A stretch of DNA of 64,000 nt from CBDAPE01 sp965198325 (GTDB lineage Bacteria > Pseudomonadota > Alphaproteobacteria > UBA828 > JAPUJA01): the NCBI GenBank assembly GCA_965198325.1, contig CBDAPE010000012.1, positions 62,001-126,000 on the forward strand, given 5' to 3'. The notes beneath the pieces were generated by a model. It saw nothing but the letters and a program-made list of their open reading frames with translations, had not been told where the DNA came from and ran no database searches. Of this stretch, positions 9,639-19,638 are shown in pieces. The position numbers and the translations under genes are program-made. Within the stretch, counting starts at the first letter, position 1. Each line of letters begins with the position of its first letter.

Positions 9639-9716
9639 CCAACCTCTCTAAGCTTCCCTTAAAGTTTGCCGATTACGATGGACCGGTTATGCGATTAGGC
9701 ACGTTCATAGTCGTCG

Positions 9717-9724
9717 GCGCACTC
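9717..9724. repeat. IS256 copy 1 target duplication, left
   Basis: Eight-base sequence GCGCACTC directly before the IS left end, repeated exactly at 11066-11073 after the right end. Eight bases is the usual duplication for IS256-family elements. Confidence 0.93.
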
Positions 9725-11065
9725 GGGTGTGTCCGATTGTCTGTGTAAGTGACGCCGTGGGCGACATTGTTTCCGGCCTCAGCGCGCTGAGGCCGGAAAG
9801 CGATCCTCGAACAGGATCGCAAACTGCCCCATTGCGGCGGTCCATTCAATAGGCCGTTTCCAGCCGACACCGGCATTGCGGATCGCCAGGAACAACAGCT
9901 TGACCGCCGCCTCGTCGTTGGGGAAGCTACCGCGTGTCTTGATGATCTTGCGCAAAGATCGGTGCAGGCTCTCCAGCGCGTTGGTGGTGTAGATCATCTT
10001 GCGGATCGCCGGCGGGAACGCGAACATCGGCACCACCTGCTCCCAGGCGCGGCGCCAGCTGGGCGCGATCGCCGGATAGCGCTCGCCCCATTTGGCCTCG
10101 AACTCGTCGAGCTTGGCCGCCGCGGTCTCGGCGGTTTCGGCGCGGTAGATCGCCTTGATATCGGGCATGATCCTCTTTCGGTCCTTCCACGACACGAACG
10201 CCAGCGAACTGCGGATCAGATGCACGATGCAGGTCTGCACCGTGGTCTCGGGGAACACCGTTGTTATCGCCTCGGGGAAGCCCTTGAGGCCGTCGACCAC
10301 GGCGATCAGGATGTCAGCGACGCCGCGGGTCTTGAGGTCGTTCATCACCTTGAGCCAGAACTTGGCGCCTTCGGTCTGCTCGATCCACAGCCCGAGAACC
10401 TCCTTCTCGCCTTCAGCGGTGAGGGCCAGTGCAACGTAGACTGCTTTGTTGCGCACCAGGCCTTCGTCGCGGATCTTGACCCGCAGCGCGTCAAAGAACA
10501 CCACCGGATAGACCGCATCGAGCGGTCGGTTCTGCCATTCGCGGACCTCCTCGAGTACCGCGTCGGTGACCCGGCTGATCAGGTCCGGCGAAACCGCGAC
10601 CCCGTAAAGCTCCTGCAGATGGCCACGTATCTCGCGCACCGTCATGCCGCGGGCATACAGCGACACGATGCGATCGTCGAAGCCCTCGAGACGGCGTTCG
10701 CCCTTGGGCACGATCAGCGGGTCGAACGTGTCGGTGCGGTCGCGCGGCACGGCGATATCGATCTCGCCATCCTCGCTCAGCACCGTCTTGTCCGAGTAGC
10801 CGTTGCGGCTGTTACCCGTGCCGCGACCGGCCGGGTCACCCTTCTCGTAGCCCAGGTGATCGCTCAGCTCGGCGTCAAGCGCCCGCTCCAAGAGCACCGC
10901 CTTGAGCTGCTTGAACAGCCCGTCTTCGCCCAGCAGGTCATCCGGCTTCTCGTAATCGGCCAGAAGTTCGTCCAGAAGTTCAGGTCTGATAGTCCTCATC
11001 GTAGGTCCTCCCATACTAAATATTGGACCCACGGCACTCATTTACACAAGATATCTGACACTCTC
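9725..11065 (-). mobile_element. IS256-family insertion sequence, copy 1
   Basis: Complete element of 1341 bases. The ends are imperfect inverted repeats: the left end starts GGGTGTGTCCGATTGTCTGT and the right end, read inward, starts GAGAGTGTCAGATATCTTGT. It is bounded by a perfect 8-bp duplication and carries one transposase gene on the minus strand. A second copy of identical length is at 61141-62481; the two transposases differ at only three residues that I can see, which implies recent movement. Confidence 0.95.
9779..11041 (-). CDS. IS256-family (Mutator-type) transposase
   Basis: DDE transposase of 420 residues, full length for IS256. The acidic residues lie in VVFFDALRVKIRDEG, in VVDGLKGFPEAI, and in the glutamate of TTNALESLHRSLRK. 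The C-x2-H motif is in QTCIVHLIRSSL. ATG 11041 gives MSAVGPIFSMGGP; a second start at MRTIRPELL is possible. Compared with copy 2 it has G for S near residue 39, D for G in the segment RDRTDTFD, and M for R in DRKRIMPD. Confidence 0.95.
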   Translation of the reverse strand: MSAVGPIFSMGGPTMRTIRPELLDELLADYEKPDDLLGEDGLFKQLKAVLLERALDAELSDHLGYEKGDPAGRGTGNSRNGYSDKTVLSEDGEIDIAVPRDRTDTFDPLIVPKGERRLEGFDDRIVSLYARGMTVREIRGHLQELYGVAVSPDLISRVTDAVLEEVREWQNRPLDAVYPVVFFDALRVKIRDEGLVRNKAVYVALALTAEGEKEVLGLWIEQTEGAKFWLKVMNDLKTRGVADILIAVVDGLKGFPEAITTVFPETTVQTCIVHLIRSSLAFVSWKDRKRIMPDIKAIYRAETAETAAAKLDEFEAKWGERYPAIAPSWRRAWEQVVPMFAFPPAIRKMIYTTNALESLHRSLRKIIKTRGSFPNDEAAVKLLFLAIRNAGVGWKRPIEWTAAMGQFAILFEDRFPASAR

Positions 11066-11073
11066 GCGCACTC
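11066..11073. repeat. IS256 copy 1 target duplication, right
   Basis: Second copy of GCGCACTC, immediately after the IS right end; matches 9717-9724 exactly. Confidence 0.93.
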
Positions 11074-11572
11074 CTCGGTCCTCTTACGGCCCGGGCACAG
11101 GACATCACACCCGACGTATGCAATTCGCTTGCGGCTTACGTTCCGAGCGAAGATATCGCCTATCAGCCGGGCGTCGACGTCGCGGGCAATGCGGTTGCAC
11201 CCGCCGACCTGGGCGGCACCTACCAGATCGAGGTGCCGGACAGTTTCAGCATGAACCTCTTCGTCCCGCTCGATCAGGCCGTCGAGATTGACGCCGGCGA
11301 CAATCTCGAACAGGTCGGCAAATCCGAGATCGGCGTGGGCACGGTCACCGTCGAGGGTAACCAGGTCTATTACAACGGCCAGCCTCTCCAGGACGAGGAG
11401 GCTCACGCCCTCGCGGAAGCCTGCCGGGAGCTTCAAGCCAGCGTCGACGACTGACCGCTGCCGTAGCGTTCGGTCTTCGGTGGCCCCGCCATTGCCAATC
11501 GACAATCCATTGGGCATAAAGACTTAGCCGTCCCGGCTCGCCGGCCGGCGTTTGCATCGAGGTCTACGTCCT

Positions 11573-12892
11573 ATGCGGCTGTCCGCCTACTTCCTTCCCA
11601 CCCTCAAGGAGAATCCAAGCGAAGCGCAGATCGTTTCGCACCGGCTCATGCTGCGCGCCGGGATGATCCGTCAGTCGAGCGCCGGCATCTATTCCTGGTT
11701 GCCGCTGGGGCATCGGGTGTTGCGTCGGATCGAGCAGATCGTGCGCGAGGAGATGGACGCGGCGGGTTGTCAGGAACTTCTCATGCCGTCTATCCAGCCG
11801 GCCGAGCTTTGGCGCGAAAGCGGGCGCTACGACGATTACGGCAAGGAAATGCTGCGAATCACGGATCGGCATGAGCGGGACATGCTCTTCGGCCCGACTC
11901 ACGAGGAGTTGATCACCGACATCTTCCGCAACGCTATCAGGAGCTATCGCGACCTGCCCAAGAACCTCTACCAGATCCAGTGGAAGTTCCGCGACGAGGT
12001 GCGCCCGCGCTTCGGCGTGATGCGCGGCCGCGAGTTCTTCATGAAGGACAGTTACTCCTTCGATCTCGACTATGCCGGCGCGAAGGTCTCCTACAACAAG
12101 ATGTTCGTGGCCTACTTGCGCACCTTCAGCCGCATGGGCTTGCGCGCAATCCCCATGCAGGCCGAAAGCGGGGCGATCGGCGGCGATCTGAGTCACGAAT
12201 TCATCGTCCTCGCGGAGACCGGCGAATCCGAGGTCTTCTGTCATCGCGATCTGATCGAGCTCGACGTTCTCGCCGAGACGATCGACTACGACGTCGATCT
12301 GGAGCCGATCATCGCCCGTTGGACGGGCGCTTACGCGGCGACCGACGAAAAACACGATGCGCAACGCTTCGAGGCCGAGGTGCCCGCCGACCGGCGGATC
12401 GTCACCCGGGGCATCGAGGTGGGGCATATCTTCTATTTCGGCACTAAATATTCGAACGCGATGGGCGCCTCGGTGACAGGAGCCGACGGCGAGGAGATTT
12501 TCGTCGAGATGGGTTCCTACGGGGTCGGCGTCTCTCGCCTCGTCGGCGCGATAATCGAGGCGAGCCACGACGAAGACGGCATCATATGGCCCGCCAGCGT
12601 CGCTCCCTTTGCCGTCGGTCTGATCAACCTCAAGACGGACGATGGGCCATGCGCGGCCGCCAGCGAGGATCTCTACGGCAAGCTTCGGGACGCGGGCATC
12701 GAGGTGTTCTACGACGATACGGACGAGCGGGCCGGCGCGAAATTTGCGACCATGGACCTGATCGGCCTGCCCTGGCAGCTCGTGATCGGCCCCCGCGGTC
12801 TCAAATCCGGTGTCGTGGAGCTGAAGGACCGTGCGACCGGCGAACGCGAAGAGCTCTCCGTTGACTCCGCCCTGGCGCGGCTCGTGCCGTAA
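11573..12892 (+). CDS. proS: prolyl-tRNA synthetase
   Basis: Charges tRNA-Pro; class II aminoacyl-tRNA synthetase. Motif 2 region RFGVMRGREFFMKDSYSFD and motif 3 region GSYGVGVSRLVGAIIEA are clear, and the anticodon-binding domain follows from about residue 345 (SVAPFAVGLINL onward). At 439 residues it is the short alphaproteobacterial type without the inserted editing domain. The start is ATG 11573 (MRLSAYFLPTLKENPSEA); the frame extends seven codons further upstream but without family similarity. Confidence 0.97.
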   Translation: MRLSAYFLPTLKENPSEAQIVSHRLMLRAGMIRQSSAGIYSWLPLGHRVLRRIEQIVREEMDAAGCQELLMPSIQPAELWRESGRYDDYGKEMLRITDRHERDMLFGPTHEELITDIFRNAIRSYRDLPKNLYQIQWKFRDEVRPRFGVMRGREFFMKDSYSFDLDYAGAKVSYNKMFVAYLRTFSRMGLRAIPMQAESGAIGGDLSHEFIVLAETGESEVFCHRDLIELDVLAETIDYDVDLEPIIARWTGAYAATDEKHDAQRFEAEVPADRRIVTRGIEVGHIFYFGTKYSNAMGASVTGADGEEIFVEMGSYGVGVSRLVGAIIEASHDEDGIIWPASVAPFAVGLINLKTDDGPCAAASEDLYGKLRDAGIEVFYDDTDERAGAKFATMDLIGLPWQLVIGPRGLKSGVVELKDRATGEREELSVDSALARLVP

Positions 12893-12901
12893 GCGGCCCC
12901 C

Positions 12902-14141
12902 ATGTTCGCTCCCTTCGAACGACTCATTGCGTTCCGCTACCTGCGGGCGCGTCGTCAGGAAGGCTTCATATCGGTCATCGCCGCGTTTTCTCTCCTCGGC
13001 ATTGCGCTGGGCGTCGCCACGTTGATCGTTGTTTTGGCGGTTATGAACGGCTTCCGCGACGAACTGCTGACCCGCATCCTGGGATTGAACGGCCACGTCA
13101 TGGTCTATTCCGTGGAGGGCGCGCTCGACGAGTACGACACGCGAAGCACGTCGATCGCGGGCCTTGAGGGCGTGGTTGCGGTTTCGCCGATGATCGAGGG
13201 ACAGGTCATGTCGACCGGCATCAGTGGCGCGAGCGGCGCACTGGTCAGGGGCGTCGACCTGGATTACTTCGAGGGTCGCCCCATCCTGCGCCAAAATATC
13301 GTCGCGGGCGATCTCGCAAGCTTCAGTGGACGTGGGGAAGGCGTCGTCGTCGGTGCCCGGCTTGCCCGCAAGCTGGGCCTCAATGTTGGCGATACGATTA
13401 CTTTGATTTCGCCGCAAGGCACGGCGACGGCCTTCGGTACGGTGCCGCGCATGCGGGGCTATCCGATCGCAGCGCTGTTCGAGGTTGGCATGTTCGAATA
13501 CGACAGCAGCTTCGTTTATATGCCGCTGGAGTTAGCTCAGATCTATTTCCAACTCGCCGGCGCGGTCACGAGTATCGAGGTCATGCTCGACCATCCGGAT
13601 TTCGATCCTGCCGAGCGGGTCGAAATCGCCCGGGCGGCCGGACCGGGCGCGCGCGCCGTCGGTTGGCAGCAGATCAATGCCCATTTCTTCAATGCCGTCG
13701 AGGTGGAGCGCAACGTGATGTTCGTCATCCTCACATTGATCGTACTGGTCGCGGCCTTCAATATCATCTCCGGGTTGATCATGCTGGTGAAGGATAAGGG
13801 CCGCGATATCGCGATCCTGAGAACCATGGGCGCGACCCGCGGCGCCATCATGCGAATATTCTTCATGAACGGTGCGGCGATCGGGTTGGTCGGTACGGCA
13901 GCCGGACTGGGACTCGGCATCGGTTTCGCCAGCAACATCGATATCATCCGCGGCTGGCTTGAAAGCCTGAGCGGCGCAGACCTTTTCGCCGCCGAGGTTT
14001 ATTTTCTCAGCCACCTGCCGGCCCGCATCATTGCCGGCGACGTGATCAAGGTCGCAGCCCTGGCGCTCGGCCTGTCATTTCTCGCGACCATCTATCCTGC
14101 GTGGCGGGCCGCCCGGCTCGATCCGGTGGAGGCGCTTCGCT

Positions 14142-14149
<8 letters not shown>
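12902..14149 (+). CDS. lolC: lipoprotein-releasing ABC transporter permease (LolC/LolE type)
   Basis: Inner-membrane subunit of the Lol exporter that extracts outer-membrane lipoproteins and passes them to LolA. Family length (415 residues). One N-terminal membrane helix (about residues 22-45), a large periplasmic domain, then three C-terminal helices near 265-290, 315-340 and 375-400. Family segments include FERLIAFRYLRARRQEGFIS and the FtsX-type KDKGRDIAILRTMGATRGAI. The stop overlaps the lolD start, so the two are translationally coupled. Alphaproteobacteria usually have a single such permease. Confidence 0.95.
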
Positions 14150-14834
<685 letters not shown>

Positions 14835-14924
14835 TCGCACCACGAGAAAACGACGATCCGACGATGTTGCAGGCCTGTTCCGGCTGACTTTGCGGGGCGC
14901 CTGGTGGATACTCGACGAACGCCG

Positions 14925-17900
14925 ATGTCACACGCCGATTTCGTTCATCTCCGTGTTCATTCCGCCTATTCCCTCTCGGAAGGGGCGATCAAGACCGGCG
15001 AGCTCGTCGAGCTCTGCGTGGCGAACCGCATGCCGGCGGTTGCCGTCACCGATACGGGTAACCTGTTCGGAGCGCTTGAGATCTCGTCGGCCTGCGCCGG
15101 AGCCGGCATTCAGCCAATCGTCGGCTGTCAATTGGGTATTCGCCGGGACGACGCTCCGGCGCCGATCGGCGGCAACAGCGCCGAGACGGATGCTGTTGTC
15201 CTGCTGGTCCAGAACGAGGCGGGCTATCGCAATCTGATGGCGCTTGTGAGCCACGCCTTTCTCGATAGCGAAGGTCATGAGGCCGCCCAGCTTCCACTCG
15301 ATGCCCTGGAGGGCAAGACCGGCGGCCTCATCGCACTGACCGGCGGACGCGATGGCGCGGTTGGACGCCTGCTCGACGAGGGGCAGGGCGATGCGGCCCG
15401 GACGGCACTGGATCGGCTGGTCCGGCTCTTCCCGGGACGTCTTTACGTGGAACTCCAGCGTCACGGGCTCGAGTCTGAGCGGCGGATCGAAGTGACGCTG
15501 CTCGATCTCGCCTACGATCTCGATTTGCCGCTCGTTGCGACCAACGGCGTTTATTTTTCCGATGAGACGATGTACGAGGCCCACGATGTGCTGTTGTGCA
15601 TCGCACAGGGCGTGCATCTCTCGACACGCGACCGTCAGCGCTTGACGCCCGATCACCGGTTCAAATCGGCGGCGGAGATGCGCGCCCTGTTCGCCGATCT
15701 CCCCGAGGCAATCGACAACACGCTCGTCGTGGCAAAGCGTTGCGCGTTTCGGGTCCCGGAGCGTGCCCCGATCCTGCCCGCCTATCCGGACGACTCGAGC
15801 ATGGACGAGACCACCGCCCTTCGGGTCCAGGCCGAGGCCGGGCTGGAAGCCCGGCTCGACTCCCACGTCATCGACCCGGAGATGGAACCTGCCCAACGTG
15901 AGGCCGCCGCGGCACCCTACCGGGAGCGTCTCGCCTACGAGCTCGATGTCATCATCGAGATGCGGTTTCCGGGCTATTTTCTGATCGTTGCGGATTTCAT
16001 CCAGTGGGCCAAGCGCCAGGCGATTCCAGTCGGTCCAGGGCGGGGTTCCGGCGCCGGCTCCGTAGTCGCCTGGGCGCTCCAGATCACTGATCTCGATCCC
16101 TTGCGCTTCGGCCTCCTGTTCGAGCGGTTCCTCAATCCCGAGCGAATCTCCATGCCGGATTTCGATATCGATTTTTGCCAGGATCGCCGCGACGAAGTGA
16201 TCGAATACGTCCGTGAAAAATTCGGCATCGACCGGGTCGCCCAGATCATCACGTTCGGCAAGCTTCAGGCGCGGGCCGTGCTGCGGGATGTTGGCCGGGT
16301 GCTGGAGATGCCCTATTCTCAGGTCGACCGGCTGTGCAAGCGTGTGCCTTACAGCCCGGCCAATCCGGTGACGCTCGGGGAGGCGCTCGAAGGCGACCCG
16401 GCATTCCGGGAGATGCGCGAAACGGATCCGACGGTCGAGCGGTTGCTCGATCACGCGCTCAAGCTCGAAGGGTTGTATCGCCACGCGTCGACCCACGCGG
16501 CGGGTGTCGTGATCGCCGACCGCCCGCTCGAAGAGCTGGTGCCGCTCTACCGCGATCCGCGCTCGGACATGCCGGTTACCCAGTTTTCGATGAAGTATGT
16601 CGAGGCGACCGGTCTGGTGAAGTTCGATTTTCTGGGCCTGAAGACCCTGACCGTGCTCGACAAGGCCTGCCGGCTCGTCCGTCAGCGGGGCGACGCGATT
16701 GATCTTGCCAGCTTGCCGCTCGATGATGCCAAAACCTTTGAAATGCTCGGGTCGGGCGCTACAGCGGGCATCTTCCAGCTTGAAAGTTCGGGAATGCGGG
16801 ATGCCCTGCGTTCGCTCCGGCCCGATAGCTTCGAAGACATCATCGCCCTGGTGGCGCTTTACCGCCCCGGGCCGATGGATAACATCCCGAGTTTTATCGC
16901 CCGCAAACACGGCAACGAACGGCCCGATTACCTCGACGATCGGCTGGTCGAGGTCCTGACCGAGACCTATGGCGTCATCATTTACCAGGAACAGGTGATG
17001 CAGATCGCCCAAATTCTGGCAGGCTACAGCCTGGGCTCCGCCGACATACTGCGCCGCGCCATGGGCAAGAAGATCAAGGCGGAGATGAACGCGCAGCGGG
17101 AAACCTTCGTAACGGGCGCGATCGCGCGCGGCGTGGAGGCGGGGCACGCGACGCATATTTTCGATCTCGTCGCGAAATTCGCAGGTTACGGGTTCAATAA
17201 GTCCCACGCCGCGGCCTATGCACTGGTCGCCTATCAGACGGCCTATCTCAAGACCCATCATCCGGTCGAATTCCTTGCCGCGTCGATGACTCTCGACCTG
17301 GGCAACACGGACAAGATCAACCTGTTCCGCCAGGAGCTCGACCGCCTTGGAATCGAGCTTCGACCGCCCGACATCAATGCTTCCGGCTCGGAATTTACGG
17401 TCGAGCCGACCGACGACGGCCGTGGCGCTATTCGCTATGCCTTGCCGGCGATCAAGAACGTCGGGATCGGAGCGGTGGAGACGATCGTCGTCGAGCGCGA
17501 GGCCCACGGGCCTTTCGCAGATGTCTTCGATCTGGTCGGGCGAGTCGACCCCCATGCCGTCAATAAGCGGATGATCGAGAGTCTGGTCCGGGCGGGCACG
17601 TTCGATAGCCTGAATGCCAATCGCCGTATGCTCTTCGAGGGCGTCGAAATTCTGGTCCGTCAGGCCGGGGTGGCGGCGGCGGAGCGCGAAAGTCAACAGA
17701 GCAATCTGTTCGACGGCGGCGATCACGCGGCGGTCGCACCTCCGGCCTTGTCCGACGTGGAAGACTGGCCGGCGATGGATCGGCTGATGGAGGAATACGA
17801 CGCGATCGGCTTCTATCTGTCTGCCCATCCTCTCGAAGCCTACGGCGACGGGCTGAAAAGCCTTGGGGTGGTTCCGGTTTCACGGGTTCCCGAGCTCGTC

Positions 17901-18407
17901 GCAAGCGGTGATTCCAGCGTCAAGCTCGCGGGTGTGTTGTTGGGCAAACAGGAACGCATGTCGTCCGCCGGCCGTTACGCCTTTCTCCAGTTGTCGGATT
18001 CGAGCGGCAGCTACGAGGTCGCCGTGTTCAGCGATCTTTACGGCAGCATCATGGAACATCTCGACGCAAAGAACGCGTTCCTGATCACGGCATCGATTCG
18101 GGTCGAGGGTGAGTCGGTGCGCCTGACCGCAAACCGTATCGCCGATCTCGAAACGGCCGCGGCGGCGCTGCCCGCGGGTATTACGCTGCGTCTTGCCCCG
18201 GATGCGTTCAACGGCGCAGGTACGCTCGAGCGGCTTCGGGCGCTGCTGGCGGAGGAAAAGCCCGGCCGGGCGGAAATCCGGCTTGTGGTTCCGCTCGAGG
18301 AGGGGGCCGAGGTCGAGTTGGCCCTTCCGGGTCGCTTCGCGCTGAATGCGGCGTCGCGCGCCGAAATTCAGGGCCTGCCGGGCGTCGCGCGGCGGAACCG
18401 GCGCTGA
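14925..18407 (+). CDS. dnaE: DNA polymerase III subunit alpha
   Basis: Replicative DNA polymerase catalytic subunit (DnaE1), 1160 residues. The N-terminal PHP domain begins FVHLRVHSAYSLSEGAIKTG. Catalytic aspartates are in MPDFDIDFCQDRRDEV (about residues 409-424) and VKFDFLGLKTL (about 565). The helix-hairpin-helix and OB-fold regions follow, with GVLLGKQERMSSAGRYAF in the OB part. ATG 14925 starts at the PHP domain; GTG 14904 in the same frame adds seven residues without family support. It closes the mce-to-dnaE cluster. Confidence 0.97.
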   Translation: MSHADFVHLRVHSAYSLSEGAIKTGELVELCVANRMPAVAVTDTGNLFGALEISSACAGAGIQPIVGCQLGIRRDDAPAPIGGNSAETDAVVLLVQNEAGYRNLMALVSHAFLDSEGHEAAQLPLDALEGKTGGLIALTGGRDGAVGRLLDEGQGDAARTALDRLVRLFPGRLYVELQRHGLESERRIEVTLLDLAYDLDLPLVATNGVYFSDETMYEAHDVLLCIAQGVHLSTRDRQRLTPDHRFKSAAEMRALFADLPEAIDNTLVVAKRCAFRVPERAPILPAYPDDSSMDETTALRVQAEAGLEARLDSHVIDPEMEPAQREAAAAPYRERLAYELDVIIEMRFPGYFLIVADFIQWAKRQAIPVGPGRGSGAGSVVAWALQITDLDPLRFGLLFERFLNPERISMPDFDIDFCQDRRDEVIEYVREKFGIDRVAQIITFGKLQARAVLRDVGRVLEMPYSQVDRLCKRVPYSPANPVTLGEALEGDPAFREMRETDPTVERLLDHALKLEGLYRHASTHAAGVVIADRPLEELVPLYRDPRSDMPVTQFSMKYVEATGLVKFDFLGLKTLTVLDKACRLVRQRGDAIDLASLPLDDAKTFEMLGSGATAGIFQLESSGMRDALRSLRPDSFEDIIALVALYRPGPMDNIPSFIARKHGNERPDYLDDRLVEVLTETYGVIIYQEQVMQIAQILAGYSLGSADILRRAMGKKIKAEMNAQRETFVTGAIARGVEAGHATHIFDLVAKFAGYGFNKSHAAAYALVAYQTAYLKTHHPVEFLAASMTLDLGNTDKINLFRQELDRLGIELRPPDINASGSEFTVEPTDDGRGAIRYALPAIKNVGIGAVETIVVEREAHGPFADVFDLVGRVDPHAVNKRMIESLVRAGTFDSLNANRRMLFEGVEILVRQAGVAAAERESQQSNLFDGGDHAAVAPPALSDVEDWPAMDRLMEEYDAIGFYLSAHPLEAYGDGLKSLGVVPVSRVPELVASGDSSVKLAGVLLGKQERMSSAGRYAFLQLSDSSGSYEVAVFSDLYGSIMEHLDAKNAFLITASIRVEGESVRLTANRIADLETAAAALPAGITLRLAPDAFNGAGTLERLRALLAEEKPGRAEIRLVVPLEEGAEVELALPGRFALNAASRAEIQGLPGVARRNRR

Positions 18408-18431
18408 ACGAAATCCGGGACGCCCTCGTCC

Positions 18432-19388
18432 TTACGGCGTTGGCGCATCGGGTTCGGCACGAATTGAGGCGGCCCGCGCCTCCAAGTCCTGGGCTTGCGC
18501 AGGGCGGCCGGTTGCGCGCAATAGGCGCGCATAACTGTCTAGGCTGTCGGCAACGCGATCATGGCCTGAACCCAGGGTTTCTTCGAAGATCGCGAGCGAG
18601 CGCCGGTAGAGCATCTCGGCACGGTCGTAGCGCGCCTGGGCCTGGTAGAGGCTCGCCAGGTTCCCGAGGCTCGTAGCGAGCCTGGGATGCTCCGGTCCGA
18701 GAGCGGTCTCCAGGATTTCGATCGCGCGGACGTAGAGGGTTTCCGCGTCCGCGTCGCGACCACCGAGTCGATAGAGGCCGGCCAGATTGTCGAGGCTGAT
18801 CGCGACGCTCGGGTCTTCCGCGCCAACCGTCTGTTCGTAGATCGCGAGGGCCCGTTCGAACAGGTATGCGGCTTCCGTATAGCGTCCCTGTTCGCGGTAG
18901 AGAGCCGCCAGATTGTTGAGCACCCGCCCGACCTCGGGGTGATTCAAGCCAAGGGCATCTTCCCGAATGACCAAGGCGCGGCGAAACAATGGTTCGGCCT
19001 CTTCATGGCGCCCGTGGCGCAAATAGAATTCGCCGAGGTTGTAGAGACTTGTCGCCACGTCGGGGTGATCGGGTCCGCGGGCAACCTCAAATATCCGGAG
19101 CGCACGGTCGAACAACGGTTCGGCCGCGGTGTCGCGACCCAGGACATCGTAAAGCATCGCCAGATTGTTGAGCAGGGTGGCGGTTTTCGCGTGATCGAGC
19201 CCAAAGTCCGCTTCGCCCAGCCGCAAGGCCTCTTCGGCGAATTCGACGGCCTCTTGATAACGGCCCTGAGCGAAAAGACTTTGATAGCGTTCATAGGCGT
19301 CCGCAAGGGGGGCCGACTGGGCGAACACACTCCCCGAGCCCACCACCAGCGCAGCCAGGAGAAGCAGGATTCCGAATCGGATGGCCAT
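18432..19388 (-). CDS. secreted tetratricopeptide-repeat protein
   Basis: 318-residue protein made almost wholly of kinesin-light-chain-type TPR units with the recurring pattern HPDVATSLYNLGEFYLRHGR / EEAEPLFRRAL; I count about six units between residues 35 and 300. A signal peptide is clear (MAIRFGILLLLAALVVGSGS, then VFA-QS). I chose ATG 19388 because it starts at that signal peptide; the frame extends 23 codons upstream without one. Probably a periplasmic protein-interaction scaffold; partner unknown. Convergent with dnaE and divergent from rpsB. Confidence 0.82.
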   Translation of the reverse strand: MAIRFGILLLLAALVVGSGSVFAQSAPLADAYERYQSLFAQGRYQEAVEFAEEALRLGEADFGLDHAKTATLLNNLAMLYDVLGRDTAAEPLFDRALRIFEVARGPDHPDVATSLYNLGEFYLRHGRHEEAEPLFRRALVIREDALGLNHPEVGRVLNNLAALYREQGRYTEAAYLFERALAIYEQTVGAEDPSVAISLDNLAGLYRLGGRDADAETLYVRAIEILETALGPEHPRLATSLGNLASLYQAQARYDRAEMLYRRSLAIFEETLGSGHDRVADSLDSYARLLRATGRPAQAQDLEARAASIRAEPDAPTP

Positions 19389-19481
19389 GGCGCGCCTCCG
19401 CGAGCCGACGTCGACCGAGTCTAGGCGGCGTCGGGCGAACCGGCAATCCGTTCGCACCTATTGGGAGGTGCCCGAAAGACC

Positions 19482-19510
19482 TTGCGATCTGCGTGGTGAC
19501 GGGCTATGTA
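19482..19510 (+). promoter_or_regulatory. candidate promoter for the rpsB-tsf operon
   Basis: TTGCGA (19482-19487), a 17-base spacer, and TATGTA (19505-19510) form a plausible sigma-70-type promoter. It would leave a leader of about 120 bases before rpsB, in keeping with the long leaders used for S2 autoregulation in other bacteria. Only the match and spacing support it. Confidence 0.4.
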
Positions 19511-19638
19511 ACCGCCGACTTCAAAACGCACGTGGATATAACGGAGCCTGGTACGACAGCTAGGCGCCGATCCGGTGTCCGGCCAGAACGGTCGGACCGA
19601 CTGTCCGCGGAGGCTCAACCGGAGAAAGCGAGAAGCCC

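Larger units (their letters stand above)
9689..11454 (+). pseudogene. small secreted protein gene split by an IS256-family insertion
   Basis: ATG 9689 opens MRLGTFIVVGAL and runs exactly to the left target duplication (9717-9724). After the IS and the second duplication copy (11066-11073) the frame continues from 11074 to the stop at 11454. Removing the IS and one 8-bp copy gives a single 138-residue protein with a clear signal peptide (cleavage near TARA-QD) and a mature part with two cysteines (CNSLAAY; EACREL). I do not recognise the family. The insertion falls within the signal peptide, so the gene is inactive here. The downstream part still has an internal ATG (11251), but its product would lack a secretion signal. 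Confidence 0.85.

Noticed and set aside
14928..17828. 966-codon open frame on the minus strand opposite dnaE
   Set aside because: Arises from the GC-skewed codon pattern of dnaE. The product is His/Arg/Asp-rich without known motifs, while the plus strand encodes a clear polymerase.
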